From contig OW240916.1 of NCBI GenBank assembly GCA_933207985.1, positions 268,572,565 to 268,636,564 on the forward strand: 64,000 bases of DNA, in the 5' to 3' direction. Both the position numbers and the translations under genes were made by a program. Source of the stretch: Pelobates cultripes. Taxonomy: Eukaryota > Chordata > Amphibia > Anura > Pelobatidae. The notes under the pieces are model-generated. The model was not told the DNA's origin and ran no database searches. It saw only the letters and a program-made list of their open reading frames with translations. Position 1 is the stretch's first letter, and every line of letters starts with the position of its first letter. This document shows positions 24,256 to 37,145 of this stretch, piece after piece.

Positions 24256-25349
24256 TTGCTGCAAAAAAATTGCAGAAAAAGTGTAATAGGATGACTCAAG
24301 AAAAGGTGCTGCAGCTAACCTGCCTACCTGAGGTCACCGTGCACCTAATCACCTTATTGAAGGTGATTAGGCGGGGATCATACTGCTTAGAGTCTACATA
24401 GTAGAGCTACTAAGTGCACTTCTTCTTACTCTGAACTATTTTATACAGAATATACTACACTATTTTTTGTTGTATTGTTTCTCTTCTATATATTCAACTA
24501 CCCCTGAGACTACTTCTACCTGTGAGATCACACCAAGGCGTTACCTCCTCCTTCTACCATACAGGTCAGCCATCATCGGCTGAAAACACAGAAATAAATA
24601 AAAAGTAAAACCGAGACTCCTTTTATTGTTAGTTTGTTGAACATCTAATATCTAATATATAAATGGGTTTACTCAGTAAACGGTGAATTGAAAGACAAAA
24701 CTAAGCTAAAAACAAAAAAGGTGGAAAAAGCTGAATTGGATAATTTTTCCAATTTATCTATTTTAAGAAAATTTTGAAGTATAATTTTCAATTCACCAAA
24801 ATTCACTATTTAGTGAGTAATTTCTTTAAGGTTTCAAAGAGTTTAAGAGTTTATGTAAGATTTTTCTAGGTATCCCAATTATTCTAATTTTCAATATGAA
24901 CATTGCATCAGAAATCACACCCAGTTCTTACCCAAATGAGAAAGCTTGCGATTCATTGAAATATGATACATTATCTGTATTCATTAAATTTAAAGCTCAG
25001 GTTCAATGATCTTTTGAAAATGGTGCTATTTTCTCACAGGTTTCCAAAACAAATGTCATGACTGTCTGTGCTTGTCCTTAAAGTGATTGCTGTTCCTCGA
25101 AAAGATGTAAAAAAACTGAATGCCCCACAGCAAATTATCACATTACACAGAATACATGACAGCGTGAAAAAGAAAAAAAAGCATTATTGTATTTATCTCC
25201 AAAGATCATCAAAGGGCCTGAGAAAATAATACACTTTCTAAAGCTCTATTTACATCCTTTCGTAAGCTATAAAGATTGTGAGTATTGGAGCATCTGAATA
25301 AAGGAAATATACCATTCTTTCATTTGGGGTTCGACAACTTGAAATCTTC
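24256..25349. other. No gene seen
   Basis: AT-rich spacer. A dispersed TTCACCAAAATTCACT-type repeat lies near 24795-24835. Confidence 0.5.
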
Positions 25350-25412
25350 TATCAATCTAGCTATCTATCCATTCATCTACCTATCTGTCTGTCTGTCTAT
25401 CTATCTATCTAG
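25350..25412. repeat. (TCTA)n / (GTCT)n microsatellite
   Basis: CTATCTATCCATTCATCTAC followed by alternating CTGT and CTAT tetranucleotides. Confidence 0.85.
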
Positions 25413-25535
25413 CATTAAATGTGGGTCATTGAATTGGAGCAGATTGCAGAAGACGTCAGCAGGCATGATGACGTCTTCGAAGGTGGAGTGGGCAGTTGCA
25501 GAAAATTAGTCCCGACGTTGGAAACAAAGTAAATA

Positions 25536-28500
25536 ATAATAATAATTATTATTATTGCCATTTATATAGCGCCAAAAGATTCTGTAGCTCTTTACAATAT
25601 TATGAGAGGGGGGATTTAACTATAAATAGGACAATTACAAGAAAACTTACAGGAACGATAGGTTGAAGAGGACCCTGCTCAAACGAGCTTACAGTCTATA
25701 GGAGGTGGCATGTAAAACACAGTAGGACAGGAAATATCAATCAAATAAGGTGGTAGTGAAGCAGAACTGGAGGAGAGAGTAGAGTGCTGCCCTTTACGAG
25801 AGAGCAAGGGACAGGTATGTGAGGTAGAGGTTACTCTGGGCGGCCATAAGCTTTCCGAAAGAGATGGGTTTTAAGGCACTTCTTAAACAATTAAAGACTA
25901 GGGGAGAGTCTGATGACAGTAGGCAGGCTATTTCATATGAAGGGAGCCAACCGCGAGAAGTCCTTCAAGCGTGAGTCGGCCGTACGTGTGTGAGCAGCGG
26001 ACAGGATAAGGTCACGAGCAGAGTGGAGAGATCAAGAAGGGGCATACCTATGGATCTGTGAAGAGATATAGGAGGGGCTAGAATTGTTCAGTGCTTTATA
26101 GGTATGGGTTAGCACTTTGAATTGACTCATATAGGATACAGGAAGACAATGTAAGGACTGGCAGAGGGATAAAGTGTGAGAGGACCGACTAGAGAGGAAA
26201 ATCAGTCTGGTGGCAGCATTCATTACAGTCTGTAGCGGGGCAATACGGCTTTTGGGAAGACAAACTGTGAGAGGGTTACAATAATCCATACGGGAAATTA
26301 CTAGAGCAAGGACAAGTTCCTTGGTAGCATCTTGCATAAGAAAGGGGCGGCTGTGGGCTATGTTTTTAAGATGGAATCTACAGGATTTGGCAACATACTG
26401 GATGTGAGGCCAGAATCACATATGACGCCAAGACAGCACGGTTGCAAGGATGGACTATGTGGATACCACTAACTTGAAGGGAGAGCAAAAGAGGAGGATT
26501 AGTATTTGGAGGAGGAAAGACAAGGAGCTCAGTTTTAGAGAAACTGAGTTTCAGAAAGCGGGAGGACATCCAGTCAGAGATGGAAGAAAGGCAAGCAGTG
26601 ACACGTTGCAGGAGGGCAGGGGAGAGGTCCAGGGAGTAGAGATATATCTGTGTGTCATCAGCATAAGGGTGGTAGTAGAATCCAAATGAGGTAATATGTT
26701 TTCCAAGAGAGGCAGTATAAAGAGAAAATAGAAGGGGACCAAGGACAGAGCCTTGGGGGACTCCAACCTAGACAGGACGAGGGGAGGAGGTACCATTAGA
26801 AAAGGAAACTCTGAATGAGCGTTGGGAGAGATAAGAGAAAAACCACGAGAGGACAGAGTCACAGAGACCGAATGATTGAAGAATTTGAACAAGGAGAGTA
26901 TGATCAACGGTGTCAAAGGCAACAAAGAGGTCAAGAAGAATTAGTATGGAGTAGTGGCCTTTGGATTTAGCTGCTATTAGGTCATTAGTAACTTTGATAA
27001 GAGCATTCTCAGTAGAGTGGAGAGGATGGAAGCTAGATTGAAGAGGGTCAAGGAGAGAGTTGGAATTGAGGAAGTGAGACATATGGGTAAAGACAAGTCT
27101 TTCCAGAAGCTTTGAGGAAAAAGGGAGCAGGGGTATGGGATGATAGTTAGAGGGGGAGGAGGGGCCAAGAGGTGTTTTTTCAGGATAGGTACTACAGTGG
27201 TATGTTTAAGGTCAGTAGGGACAACGCCAGAAGAGAGAGAGCAGTTGAAGATGTGTGTTAAGGAAGGCACAAGACAGAGGGAGAGAGATCTTATAAGGTG
27301 AGATGGGACAGGATCGAGCGGGCAAGTGGTGGGGCGAGAGGAAATATGTGCAGCCACCTCTTGTTCAGTAGCCAGGGAGAAAATCTGAAGGGTAGGAAAG
27401 GTATTATCTACGTGTGGTTGAGAAAGAGAATGGCAAGGTGGGGAGAATTCTTCCCTTAGCTGTTCAATCTTGTCGGTAAAGTAGCATGCAAAGCTATCGG
27501 CTGTAAGGTTAATTTGGGGGGGAGGGGTGGCCACAGCAGGGTGGAGAAGAGAGTTAAAGGTGTCAAAGAGATATCTGGGATTGCAGGAGCATGAACTAAT
27601 GAGACAGGAAAAGTATGACTGTTTGACGAGGGCAAGGGCTACGCTGTATGAACCCAATATGAATCTATAATGGAGATGGTCTGCCTGGGTGCAAGACTTC
27701 CTCCAGGAGCGTTCAGCACAAATGGAGCATCTTTGCAGGTAGCGTGTTGATTTAGAATGCCACTGTTGGGGCGTGTCCTCCTCGAGGAGCATGTTTGGAG
27801 CAGGCCTGCAGCATTCAAGGCAGAGGTGAGGGTAGTGTTATATGTGGAGATGGCCAGTGTTGGACAGGAGAGTGATAGGTCAATAGAATTAAGGTTCCTC
27901 CTGAGTTGAGGGGGGTTAGACTGAGGTTGTTGGGTGAGGGGGTACCTGAGAGCAAACAATTAGAGGTAGTGATCAGAGAGAGGAAATGGAGTGTTGCAGA
28001 TATTAGATACCGTACATGCATAAGAAAAAATGAGGTCGAGGCTATTGCCAGCTAAATGGGTGGGAGAATTAGCCCACTGTGATAGCCCGGGGGAGAAAGT
28101 AATTGAAAGTAGTTTAGAGGCTGCTGAGGTCAAAGGTGGGTTAATGGGAATATTGAAGTCAACGAGAATTAGGCATGGAATATTAGAAGAGAGGAAGTAG
28201 GGTAGCCGGCAGGAAAGTGGTCACGGAAGAGGAGAAGGGAACTAGGGGGACGATAAATAACAGCAATGTAAGCAGAGATGGATTTGAAGAGTGGAATCAA
28301 ATGCATTTCAAATGATGGGAAAGAGAGGGAAGGGGGGGAAGTAGAGGTTTTAAGGAGCAGTGAGGTGAGAGAAGAAACCCTACAGCACCACCTTTACATT
28401 CAGAGTGTCTTGGATTGTGAGTAAGTTGAAGACCACCAAAGGATAAAGATGCAGGGGTAGCAGTGTTAGAAGGTGAGAGCCATGTTTCTGTTAAGGCTAG

Positions 28501-28725
28501 TAAATATAGGGAATGAGAGATGAAGAGGTCATGGATAGCAGTGGATTTTGTAATATTGCAAACAGAGCGTGCATTCCAGAGGGCAGTATTGAAGGAGGAT
28601 TTAGAGGTAGAGTAACATGAGATTAGTATGGTTCCTTGAGTTAGTACGTGGTGGATTTGCTGAGATGGGACCGGGATTTGGAGAGACATCACCAGCTGCT
28701 AGAAGCAGAAAGATAGAAAGGAAGT
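25536..28725 (-). mobile_element. L2-type LINE, near full length, decayed
   Basis: Read on the minus strand, an endonuclease start is in 28692-28297 (LWNARSVCN, LLALTETWLSPS). The RT follows in shifted frames: SFILDL-type motif A as [15 protein letters not shown] in 27082-26768, [16 protein letters not shown] near 26745 and YADDTQIYL near 26660. The C-terminal MDYCNPL...PLQTVMNAATRLIF block is in 26337-26032. It ends at 25536 with the (ATT)n-GCCATTTATATAGCGCC tail. Multiple frameshifts make it inactive. A stretch around 28020-28290 is the endonuclease middle in broken frames. Confidence 0.85.
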
Positions 28726-28774
28726 AAAGGTCGTAGTAGGATTTGAAAGTTTTGTAGGCGGGTGTGTATATAGA

Positions 28775-28934
28775 GGATCAATGAGACAGACACTAGAGGC
28801 TGGATTAACCCTCAGTGAAACATAGCAGTTTCTCTGAAACTGCTATGTTTTCAGCTGCAGTGTTAAAACTAGAGGGACCTGGCACCCAGACCACTTTAAT
28901 GAGCTGAAGTGGTCTGGGTGCCTATAGTGGTTCT
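28775..28934. mobile_element. TTAA-target MITE, right-end fragment
   Basis: Ends in GCCTATAGTGGTTCT followed by TTAA at 28935-28938. Internal hairpin of AAACATAGCAGTTTCTC and its complement, and GACCACTTTAATGAGCTGAAGTGGTC. Same family as 14997-15435. Confidence 0.65.
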
Positions 28935-28938
28935 TTAA

Positions 28939-30295
28939 TATCAAATCAGGGTGGACATATTGTGTAAAAATATTAATGCCAGTCTTAGACTATAGAGATG
29001 TGATATATTCATCTGAACTACAAAGAATTCTCACTAAACTTAACACTGTATAATGAGTTAATGTGGCCTTGTTCTCCCATGTAACTACAGTGATCTTCAA
29101 TGTGATACCTTGAAACAAATATATTGGCTAATTCAAATCCAGTTGGATTCTTTACCTTTCTTGTCTGTTTTCTAGCCACCTCTCTGTAAAACTCCTGTGC
29201 TACCTGAGCAAAGTGTTTACCCTGGCAGCATCAACACCTTATATCCTCTTTCGACTTCCTGTTCCTTACTAGTCATCCCCACCTCAAAAAACAAGGTCAG
29301 TAGAGCAGCAATCTCCTTTAGAGGTCTGCATATGTGAATAACAAAGTCTCTGAAAATACCTGGATCAATTTACCTTCCATCACAAAGCAACTACACTCAT
29401 TGTTAATGCTTAATGTATTATATGTGTAACAATGGATATATAATTGTATTGTAGATGTATATTATATGTGTAACAATGTATTTAAAATTGTATTGTGCAT
29501 GTCTCCTGTTATTTGTACAGTGCTGTGGGAAAATTAAAGAATTTTAATGTATAAATATTATCCTCTTGGCCGAATTCAGACAATGCATAAAAAAATGTTA
29601 TGTAGAAAAAAAGTGCGTTTTTATACTTAAAAACATATACATATGCAACTATTATGCAATATAAACTATAAAAGATAATCAGGCAACTCACAAGAGTAGA
29701 GCAGTAAAAGTCTGCTCTAACTTTAACAGCTTTGATGTCCTATACCAAGGACCATGATGTGACAGCAGGACGATGTAATAGGGTATAACAGGCAGGACGG
29801 CAACTCGATATAAATAAAATAAAATTAAAATAAAAACGATGCTGATAGAGTTAGCCCTCAAACCTTCTGACACACGGCTAGCACTTGTGGTCCTCAGGTA
29901 ATGTATAAAAAAAAAAAACTTTTTCAGAAAACAATTTTGACTAAGGTGCACTGGATCGCGAGAGCAGGTAGCTGACTCCCTGTGCATTGCTGAAAGGGGT
30001 GGCATGCAGCAGGTACAGCTGTGTGAATGAGGTACGGGTACTGAGACAATTGCTGGAATCTCAACTGGTACCTAGCTCCCTGTACTGTTACTAGAGCAGG
30101 GATATGACGTCACTCCAGCCTGGCATTAGTGCAGTGCTGCTCGGAGCCAGGCAGCAGTTAGTGCCAATACTGATCCGAGAAGCAAATCACTGGACCCAGG
30201 GATGAGGTTTCACTCCAGCTCCTTTTTAAGGTATGAAATGAGAAACTGAGTGAACCTTACTGTGATCCTCCCTACAAAAAAATAATCTGAAATTG
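28939..30295. other. No gene seen
   Basis: Non-coding. Minus-strand readings of 60 and 105 codons at 29509-30005 are not recognised. A weak L2-tail-like TTGTACAGTGCTGTGGG lies near 29513. Confidence 0.5.
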
Positions 30296-30297
30296 AA

Positions 30298-30348
30298 GTA
30301 TGTGTGTATGAGTCTGTGTGTATGTAAATGTGTATATGAATGTGTGTT

Positions 30349-30387
<39 letters not shown>

Positions 30388-30680
30388 GAATGCATGTTTG
30401 TGTATATGAGTGTGTGTGTGTGTGTGTGTGTAAATGAATGCATGTTTGTGTATATGAGTCTGTGTGTGTGTGTGTGTGTGTGTGCGCGCGCATCAGTCTG
30501 TGTGTATATGTGTGTGTGTTTATGAATGTGTGTTTGTGTATATGAGTCTATGTGTGTGTGTATATGAATGTGTGTTTCTATGAGTCTGTGTGTGTAAATG
30601 TGTGCTTATATATGTGTCAATGTGTGTATATAAAAGTATGTGTAAATATTATTGTCTATGTGTATGAATGTGTATGTGCA
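30298..30680. repeat. (TG)n-rich microsatellite with TGAATGTGTGTTTGTGTATA units
   Basis: Long TG runs interleaved with AAATGAATGCATGTTTGTGT units. Readings on both strands here are repeat artefacts. Confidence 0.9.
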
Positions 30681-31760
30681 TGTTAGGAGGTTAAGGGTGC
30701 ATAGTGAGACACAAAACAAATTCTACAGGGATAAGCGTGAAAATACATTTCTGCCCTGGGTGCCATGTAACCTAGCTATACCTCTCCTAATAGGTGCAGT
30801 GTGTCAAGAGGCAGAAGTTTGCTTCTTGACAAACTAATACATCCTAGCACTTTACATTAAAGTGTGTGCCCATCTAAAAGTTACTTAGAGATAGTAATTG
30901 AAAAAAAGTAGACACAAAATACATTTTTGCACTTTTGGCAAGCTGTGGAAAACAACAAAGGACTGTTAGCAATCAGATATTCCTATATATAGAGCAGTAA
31001 ATGTCATTGTCCACTTTCAATCTATTCAGTAAAACATTAAAAGACCAGTTGAAGATGCTGAATGTAAAATTTATTATTATTTGAAAAAGGCAGATGTATA
31101 TTTGTTGCAAAGTATACCTCTAATGTTTCAAAACGGAGTGTTTCTAACTGCATTAAGATACAAAGAGCACTGCTATATCAACAGTTTAGAATTTTTTTTA
31201 CCATGAGTGCGGTAACATCTGCATTACCATGTTTTTTAATTTGTCCAAGATGAGCAACGGTAGCAACCTCAGATGGTCTCCATTGTTTACATCTCTGTTG
31301 AGTTCACTCTAGGAAAGTAACCTCAATAGGTTATTCTTCTCATTAACCTGCCTTTAACCTCAACCTTTGACCTCACTAAAATACCATCAGGTTCTTAGCC
31401 TTCATTTTAAACATTTTATGGCCATAGTTTGTACCATACCCTTTAAGGAACACTCAGAGCATTAGGAATACAAACAGTGTTATACTAGGTAATGCTTCAC
31501 CACAATTCCAAAAAAGGACCATACTTTATAATCAGTAAGCTCCAAATCATCTCCACAAGGTGGATTCTTAAAAGTACTAAGTTCATTGAAAAATATGCAA
31601 CATAATACAAAAATGCACACAGACCTCATAAGTAACATGTGATGTAGATGAAATCCTAAATTAATTAACAAAACATAAAAAAAATGCAAATCCTGTGAAG
31701 TCCTAGATCCAATACAGGTAGAAGAAGTATAGGAATTACCCTAAGCGTGTTCTGAACGCT
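30681..31760. other. No gene seen
   Basis: AT-rich spacer. TTTAAGGAACACTCAGAG at 31442 resembles a TTAA-MITE end but has no partner. Confidence 0.45.
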
Positions 31761-31835
31761 ACAAACAATTGTTGTTAAAGCCTTAGGGTAAACGCAAAAC
31801 GCGTTTACCCTAAGGCTTTACCAACAATTGTTTGT
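31761..31835. repeat. Near-perfect 35-bp hairpin
   Basis: Arms 31761-31795 and 31801-31835 are reverse complements with one mismatch around a 5-base AAAAC loop. No matching copy was seen elsewhere in the window. Confidence 0.9.
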
Positions 31836-33700
31836 TAATTTATATTATAGCAGAAATCTATCTATCCTAGCTGATACATTGTTACCAGTGTCTCTAGTTC
31901 AGTCGCACTAGATACAATGCCAATTATCTTTAGACTAATTGGAATGGACTTTAAATTACAAGACTTTTACCGACATTTGCAATTTGACAGTGACCATGGA
32001 CTATGGACCTAATGGGTGATTTAAGGGAGTGTTGGGCAAGTCCGTTTGGACTGCCAGAAATTCCACTCCTAGAACAATAAGGCAACGCCTTGCTGGTAAA
32101 ATACTGAAACAGGAAGGGGAGCAGGCAAAGTTGCACACACAATAAACACTGAAAACATTTTATAGCCCAGACACAGAAGCTAAAATGTTCTAAACAATTA
32201 AACCTCTGCTGTTGAGCAGACACAGGATCCAGGGTCAGGACAAAAGAGGCCTCAACAAAGGAGCCCATAGTCTCTAGGGAGAAGGCCCCCAGGCTGGTTG
32301 AGGTAATGTGGGAGTGCAGTCCCTGGGACACCCATACAAAAATGGGGGAAACGTCTGTTCCACATATGTGAATAGAATGCTGCTGAAAGGAACAGACGTT
32401 ATTTTCAATTCATAGGGAAATATATTTTATTTATCATTGGGCCATATAACGTGACTAAAATTAGTTTTATCTACTTTTGTTAGATTGGTACCTCACTTTA
32501 TACAGAGTGCAAAGATGTATAAATGTCTCAACTAACCTTAATCACCACTCACAATTATTATACCTGCTCTGTTCTGTCACAGTAAAAACAGCTTCATTGA
32601 TCCATAGAAAACACATCAGAATATAAATATGAATAACGTGCTTATGTGCCAAAATATCATTTAATCATTTTTATAAATGAATATCAATTATAAAATAATT
32701 AAACAAAGAGTCTCTTTTACAACATCAAAAAGTGCTCACCTGGTAAAAGTGACAAAAAAAGACAAAAAATAAATAAAATCTATTTCAAGTGCAAAATAAG
32801 TGCAAATACAATGAGCTATGAAATCATAGTGTGTAAGAATTAACATGCTCAGGAATAAATGAAAAATATGCATGTGCACGGATCAACACCATATTGAAAT
32901 CTCTGTTTGCTTATACAGCTGTGTGTTCAGTATATCCAAATACACGTGTTCCTCAGAATTCTGACGATTGGTTTTTGTAGATAATGGAATGTCTCTGTGT
33001 TTTTGAAGAGAAGCTGTGCATGGTGAATTCTGGAGTCCTGGTGGGAGACGAAATACTGAGAGGTTCAAAGTCTTTTATTGTGCTGTGTAAAAGTTGCCAG
33101 CAAGAAGCCAATGACTCTAGATCTTGGTTTGTGGGAGAGGTTATTATTAAGCACGGATATCCGACTGAGGGAACTGAATATATATATTTTTTTATGGGGC
33201 TCTTATCTAAAAAAGTGCGATAGAAGCTGAATAGAGAACTGAATTGTTCTACTTTTGACTCTTGCAGTAGCCTTTCTGTAGAAAAACAGTTTAGTAATAA
33301 ACACAAATCAAAAGGATATTGCAGATTTTTTTAAGGGCCTTCAAACAGTGTCTTTATTTCATTTCCCTTTTGTACTTTCAATGTGTGGACAAAAGCCAAA
33401 AATTAACTCTTTTTCCCCCATTTGTCTTCCTTATTATTTTGTTGCTAAGGTCGCAACATGGGAGAACAGACAAAAAAACAAACACAGCTTCTACTGCACC
33501 GTATACAATATTAGTGCTACAGAGATAGATTAGCACAAACTTCACATTTAGGGTGGCACTCTAGTACAATGAATAACCTAAAATGAAAACTCCAAACACA
33601 GCAGACTCTACAGCTTACTGTAGTGGTTATGGTGCCAAGAGTACACTTGTGCCCTCCCAGAGAAACTAGTCAAACAATTTAAGAATGATTTGGCAACTTA
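31836..33700. other. No gene seen
   Basis: Non-coding, AT-rich. Overlapping 60-126 codon readings on both strands (for example 31951-32331 and 32953-33306) show no recognisable domain. Confidence 0.5.
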
Positions 33701-33709
33701 CACAAGTCT

Positions 33710-34238
33710 CACCAATGTCTCCTCATGCAGCAAGATGAAGGGACTTAGCTAAACTGGCCTTAGCCACTGCCGATTGGCCTTGCACATTGTTGCCTAGTTT
33801 GTTGTCTATAATAATTCCCAAATCCTTCTCGTGTGTTGTTATCCCTAATTCATTACTATTTAGGGTGTAAGTTGCTTGTGCATTCTTTACCCCAATGTGC
33901 ATAGCTTTGCCTTTTTCTACATCTGCCATTTGAGTGCCCAGCCCCCCAACCTGTCTAAATCCCTCTGCAGCAAAGTAATATCTTGCTCACATTGTATTCT
34001 TTCACAGAGTTTTGTATCATCTGCAAACATTGAAACATGGCATTCAATGCTGTCTTCAAGATTATTTACAAATACATTGAATAGAACAGAACCCAGCTTG
34101 AAAATGTACCATTAATGACACTCATGTCTAAGTCACTGTTCTATCCAAGAACAAGACTTTTCATTTAAACCAACTTATTTTAGTGTAAAAACGATCCTGT
34201 TGTGAGGAATCGTATCAAATGCCTTAGCAAAATCCAAG
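33710..34238 (-). mobile_element. CR1-type LINE reverse transcriptase fragment
   Basis: Minus-strand translation gives LDFAKAFDTIPHN near 34200, which is RT motif A. Downstream, KGKAMHIGVKNAQATY and EKDLGIIIDNKL (33929-33723) form the CR1 block after the active site. Frames are broken. It ends abruptly beside the Tc1 terminus at 34239. Confidence 0.8.
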
Positions 34239-34315
34239 TATACTGAACAAAATTATAAATGTAACACTTTTGTTTTTGCCCCATGTATCATGAGCTGCAC
34301 TATAAAAGTCTTAGT
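34239..34315 (+). mobile_element. Orphan Tc1-type transposon terminus
   Basis: CTGAACAAAATTATAAATGT followed by AACACTTTTGTTTTTGCCCC and ATGAGCTG is the terminal region of a widespread vertebrate Tc1 family. It is the end missing from the element at 39755-40950. It joins the CR1 fragment at a TA. Confidence 0.6.
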
Positions 34316-35412
34316 ATTATTTGTATAATATATCTATGCAGCAGACTTGACACCAGTTACTCTTGGTAAAATGTTGCTTGTTTTTAAGGCCCATATATGT
34401 TGGAGATAGTTTTGGTCATGTATGTATCTTCTAAAGATGTAGATCCACCTGGAGTCTGACCACATGAAGTATACATCCTATAAATAGCTGTAGGATTCAG
34501 TTAGGTTAAAAGATGGTGTGTGGAGCTCTGGAAGTCCAGGAGAAAAAAAACAAACTAACATTGTTACAACAGTTTACCTACCAGCTGATAAGAGGAAAGT
34601 AAAAAAAAGAAGTTGGAGGAAAGTGGTTTGGTAAAGCTGGAGGTCCAACTCCTGGCAGCGTTGCTTGAGTTACGTCACTCCGTGCCACTGTTGTATTCTT
34701 ACAGATGTTTAGAAATGCAAAGCCGTTCTATATGGAACATCTTGAGAGAAAGTCGACATCAGCAGGATCATCAATGAGATCTGGGAGAATGCAGCAGTTA
34801 ATGAAGGAATCTGTATAACCAGCAGCTTTACGGCTTCCTATCCCACCTTCTAACACTACATCATTCTGATCCATGGCCTCAATTTGATATGTTTTCAAAT
34901 TAAGTAATATTTTTGGATAAACTTTTGAAATGATTTAATATTTTTTTTTTAAATGTTTTACTATTGTAACCTTTTTTGATATAATAATATTTTAAGTAGG
35001 ATATGTTTGATATTTTAAAATTGCGCAAAAAAATATTTTAAAAGCTTATCTGAAAATATTGAATCAAGGCCCATATTTTTTAACCACACATGTCTATCTA
35101 TCGAACATATATTTACTATTGTAACGTATACTGTTACGCTTATGGAACTGACCCTTCAGGAACAACTCAGGAACAGTTTTATAGTCTGACTTTACATGTA
35201 TACTGTGCTTAGAGTATGTTAATGATGTTACTAGTTTGGTAGCAGTTCAAAAGTTGGAACTTCTGATGAAAAGTCTTTATGATGCTATTAGTGAAGTTCA
35301 AACTAGCTACTTTAATACATTGCTCTGCTGATCCATATAACTTACTAAAAACCCATTATTTTTTTTTAATCTCATGTCCTGGTAATGGTTATTTAAACCA
35401 GCGTTTGTAATG
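34316..35412. other. No gene seen
   Basis: Non-coding spacer. Nothing recognised. Confidence 0.45.
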
Positions 35413-35639
35413 GATAAGAACAGGGCCGGACTGGGTATACAAAGCAGCGCTGGAAAAAAATCTATGCCAGCCCCATAAGTTGTTGCGCCATATATTGTCA
35501 CATGTAATATGTAAGGCTATGTCTTGCCACTCCAGATGATTGAGTAATATATAAACACATACATATATAAACATATATATAACATAAATATATATTTCTT
35601 TTTCTAATATAAAACATTGATCCTTTCAGAGGAAAACAT

Positions 35640-36065
35640 TTAATTATACAGTAAACATTCTCACATGCAGACACAGACAATCTCACTGACACACACAAGC
35701 TCATTGATAAACAGCCTCATAGACAAACAATCTCACTGATATACATAAGCTCATTGACATAAAAAAACACAAGCTCACAGATGCACACACATACGCTCAC
35801 TGACAGACAATCTCACTGACACACACAGACAAGCTTATTAGTATACACACAAACATAGTACAGACAAACTCTGACAAGCACAAGCTTTCTACAGACAAGC
35901 TCACTGTTACACACACACGCTCACTACAGAAAAGCTCACTGATACACACATGCTTCCTACAGACACGCTCACTGACACACACAAGACCACTACAGACAAG
36001 CTCTCTGTCACACAAATGCTCACTACATACAAGTTCACTGACACACACATGCTCCCTACAGAAAA
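35640..36065. repeat. AC-rich minisatellite (GACAAGCTCACTGACACACA units)
   Basis: Imperfect units of CTCACTGACACACAC with CTACAGACAAG. The reverse-complement equivalent lies at 58950-59430. Confidence 0.8.
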
Positions 36066-36299
36066 GTTTGTAATATACATGGTCTAGATTTCCTGTGGGC
36101 ACCATTTACTTTTCCCTGCGAACGAGTCATTGGCACAATGCCACACCTACAATGGAAAGGATATGAAGGATATGCTTCTAAAACTGCTCTTTAAATGGAT
36201 CTGGCTATATATGCAGTGGAGAACCTCAGGCTTTATCAAACTGTTCCAAAAAAAATCTGACAGAATTCATGAGCGGTATGCACCGATTAGTAGAACTAT

Positions 36300-36525
36300 A
36301 ACCAATGGCACACGTACACACACAAGCTCACTCCCTAGCAGGCGCACACACACACAAGCTCACTCACTAGCAGGCACACAAACACACAAGCTCACTCACT
36401 AGCAGGCACACACACTCGCAAGAAAGTTCACTCACTAGCAGGCACACAAACACACAAGCTCACTCACTAGCAGGCACACACACACGCAAGCAAGTTCACT
36501 CACTAGCAGGCACACACACAGCTTA
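36300..36525. repeat. Tandem repeat CTCACTCACTAGCAGGCACACACAC
   Basis: Five or more units of CAAGCTCACTCACTAGCAGG joined by (AC)n. The same unit begins the inverted arm at 55912. Confidence 0.85.
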
Positions 36526-36929
36526 ATGTAGTGGTTCTGGTGTCTGTAGCCTGTCCCTGCAGGCTTTTCAATGTAAACACTGACTTTTCAGAGAAAAGAC
36601 AGTGTTTACATTGCTTCCTGGTGACCCCTCTAGTGACAGTCACTCAGACGGTCACTAGAGGTGCTTCCTGTGTCAGTGCTGCACAGTGTGCAGCATGTAC
36701 ATTCAGCTCCTCCACGCTCTGCATGAAGGCGCTGAACATTCCACATAGAGATGCTGATTGGTGTAGCATTTTGCAGCCAATCCTATGGCAAAACATTGGA
36801 TTGGCTGAGATCATCAAGCTTGATGATCTCAGCCATAGAGGCAGGGCCAGTCGAGGGGAGACCAGCATGACGTGGGGGGAAAAAAGGTGAGTAATAACAC
36901 TATTCCCTTGCCAATGGAAGGGGTATGGT

Positions 36930-37145
36930 AACCTAAATACACACACAGACAAACACATACACCATGACAGACACACACACCATGACACACACCATGACAC
37001 AGACAGACACACACACCATGACACAGACAGACACACCATGACACAGACAGACACACACACCATGACAGACAGACACACACACACACACACACACATACAT
37101 ACACACACCATGACAGACCCATACTCTCACACTGACAGACTGACT
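36930..37145. repeat. (CA)n / CACCATGACAGACA minisatellite
   Basis: Units of ACACACACCATGACACAGAC and ACACACAC runs. The minus-strand Cys/Val-rich readings are artefacts. Confidence 0.85.

Noticed and set aside
36300..36525. Regularly spaced repeats that could suggest a CRISPR-like array
   Set aside because: The spacers are themselves (AC)n, unit length varies, and the genome is vertebrate.
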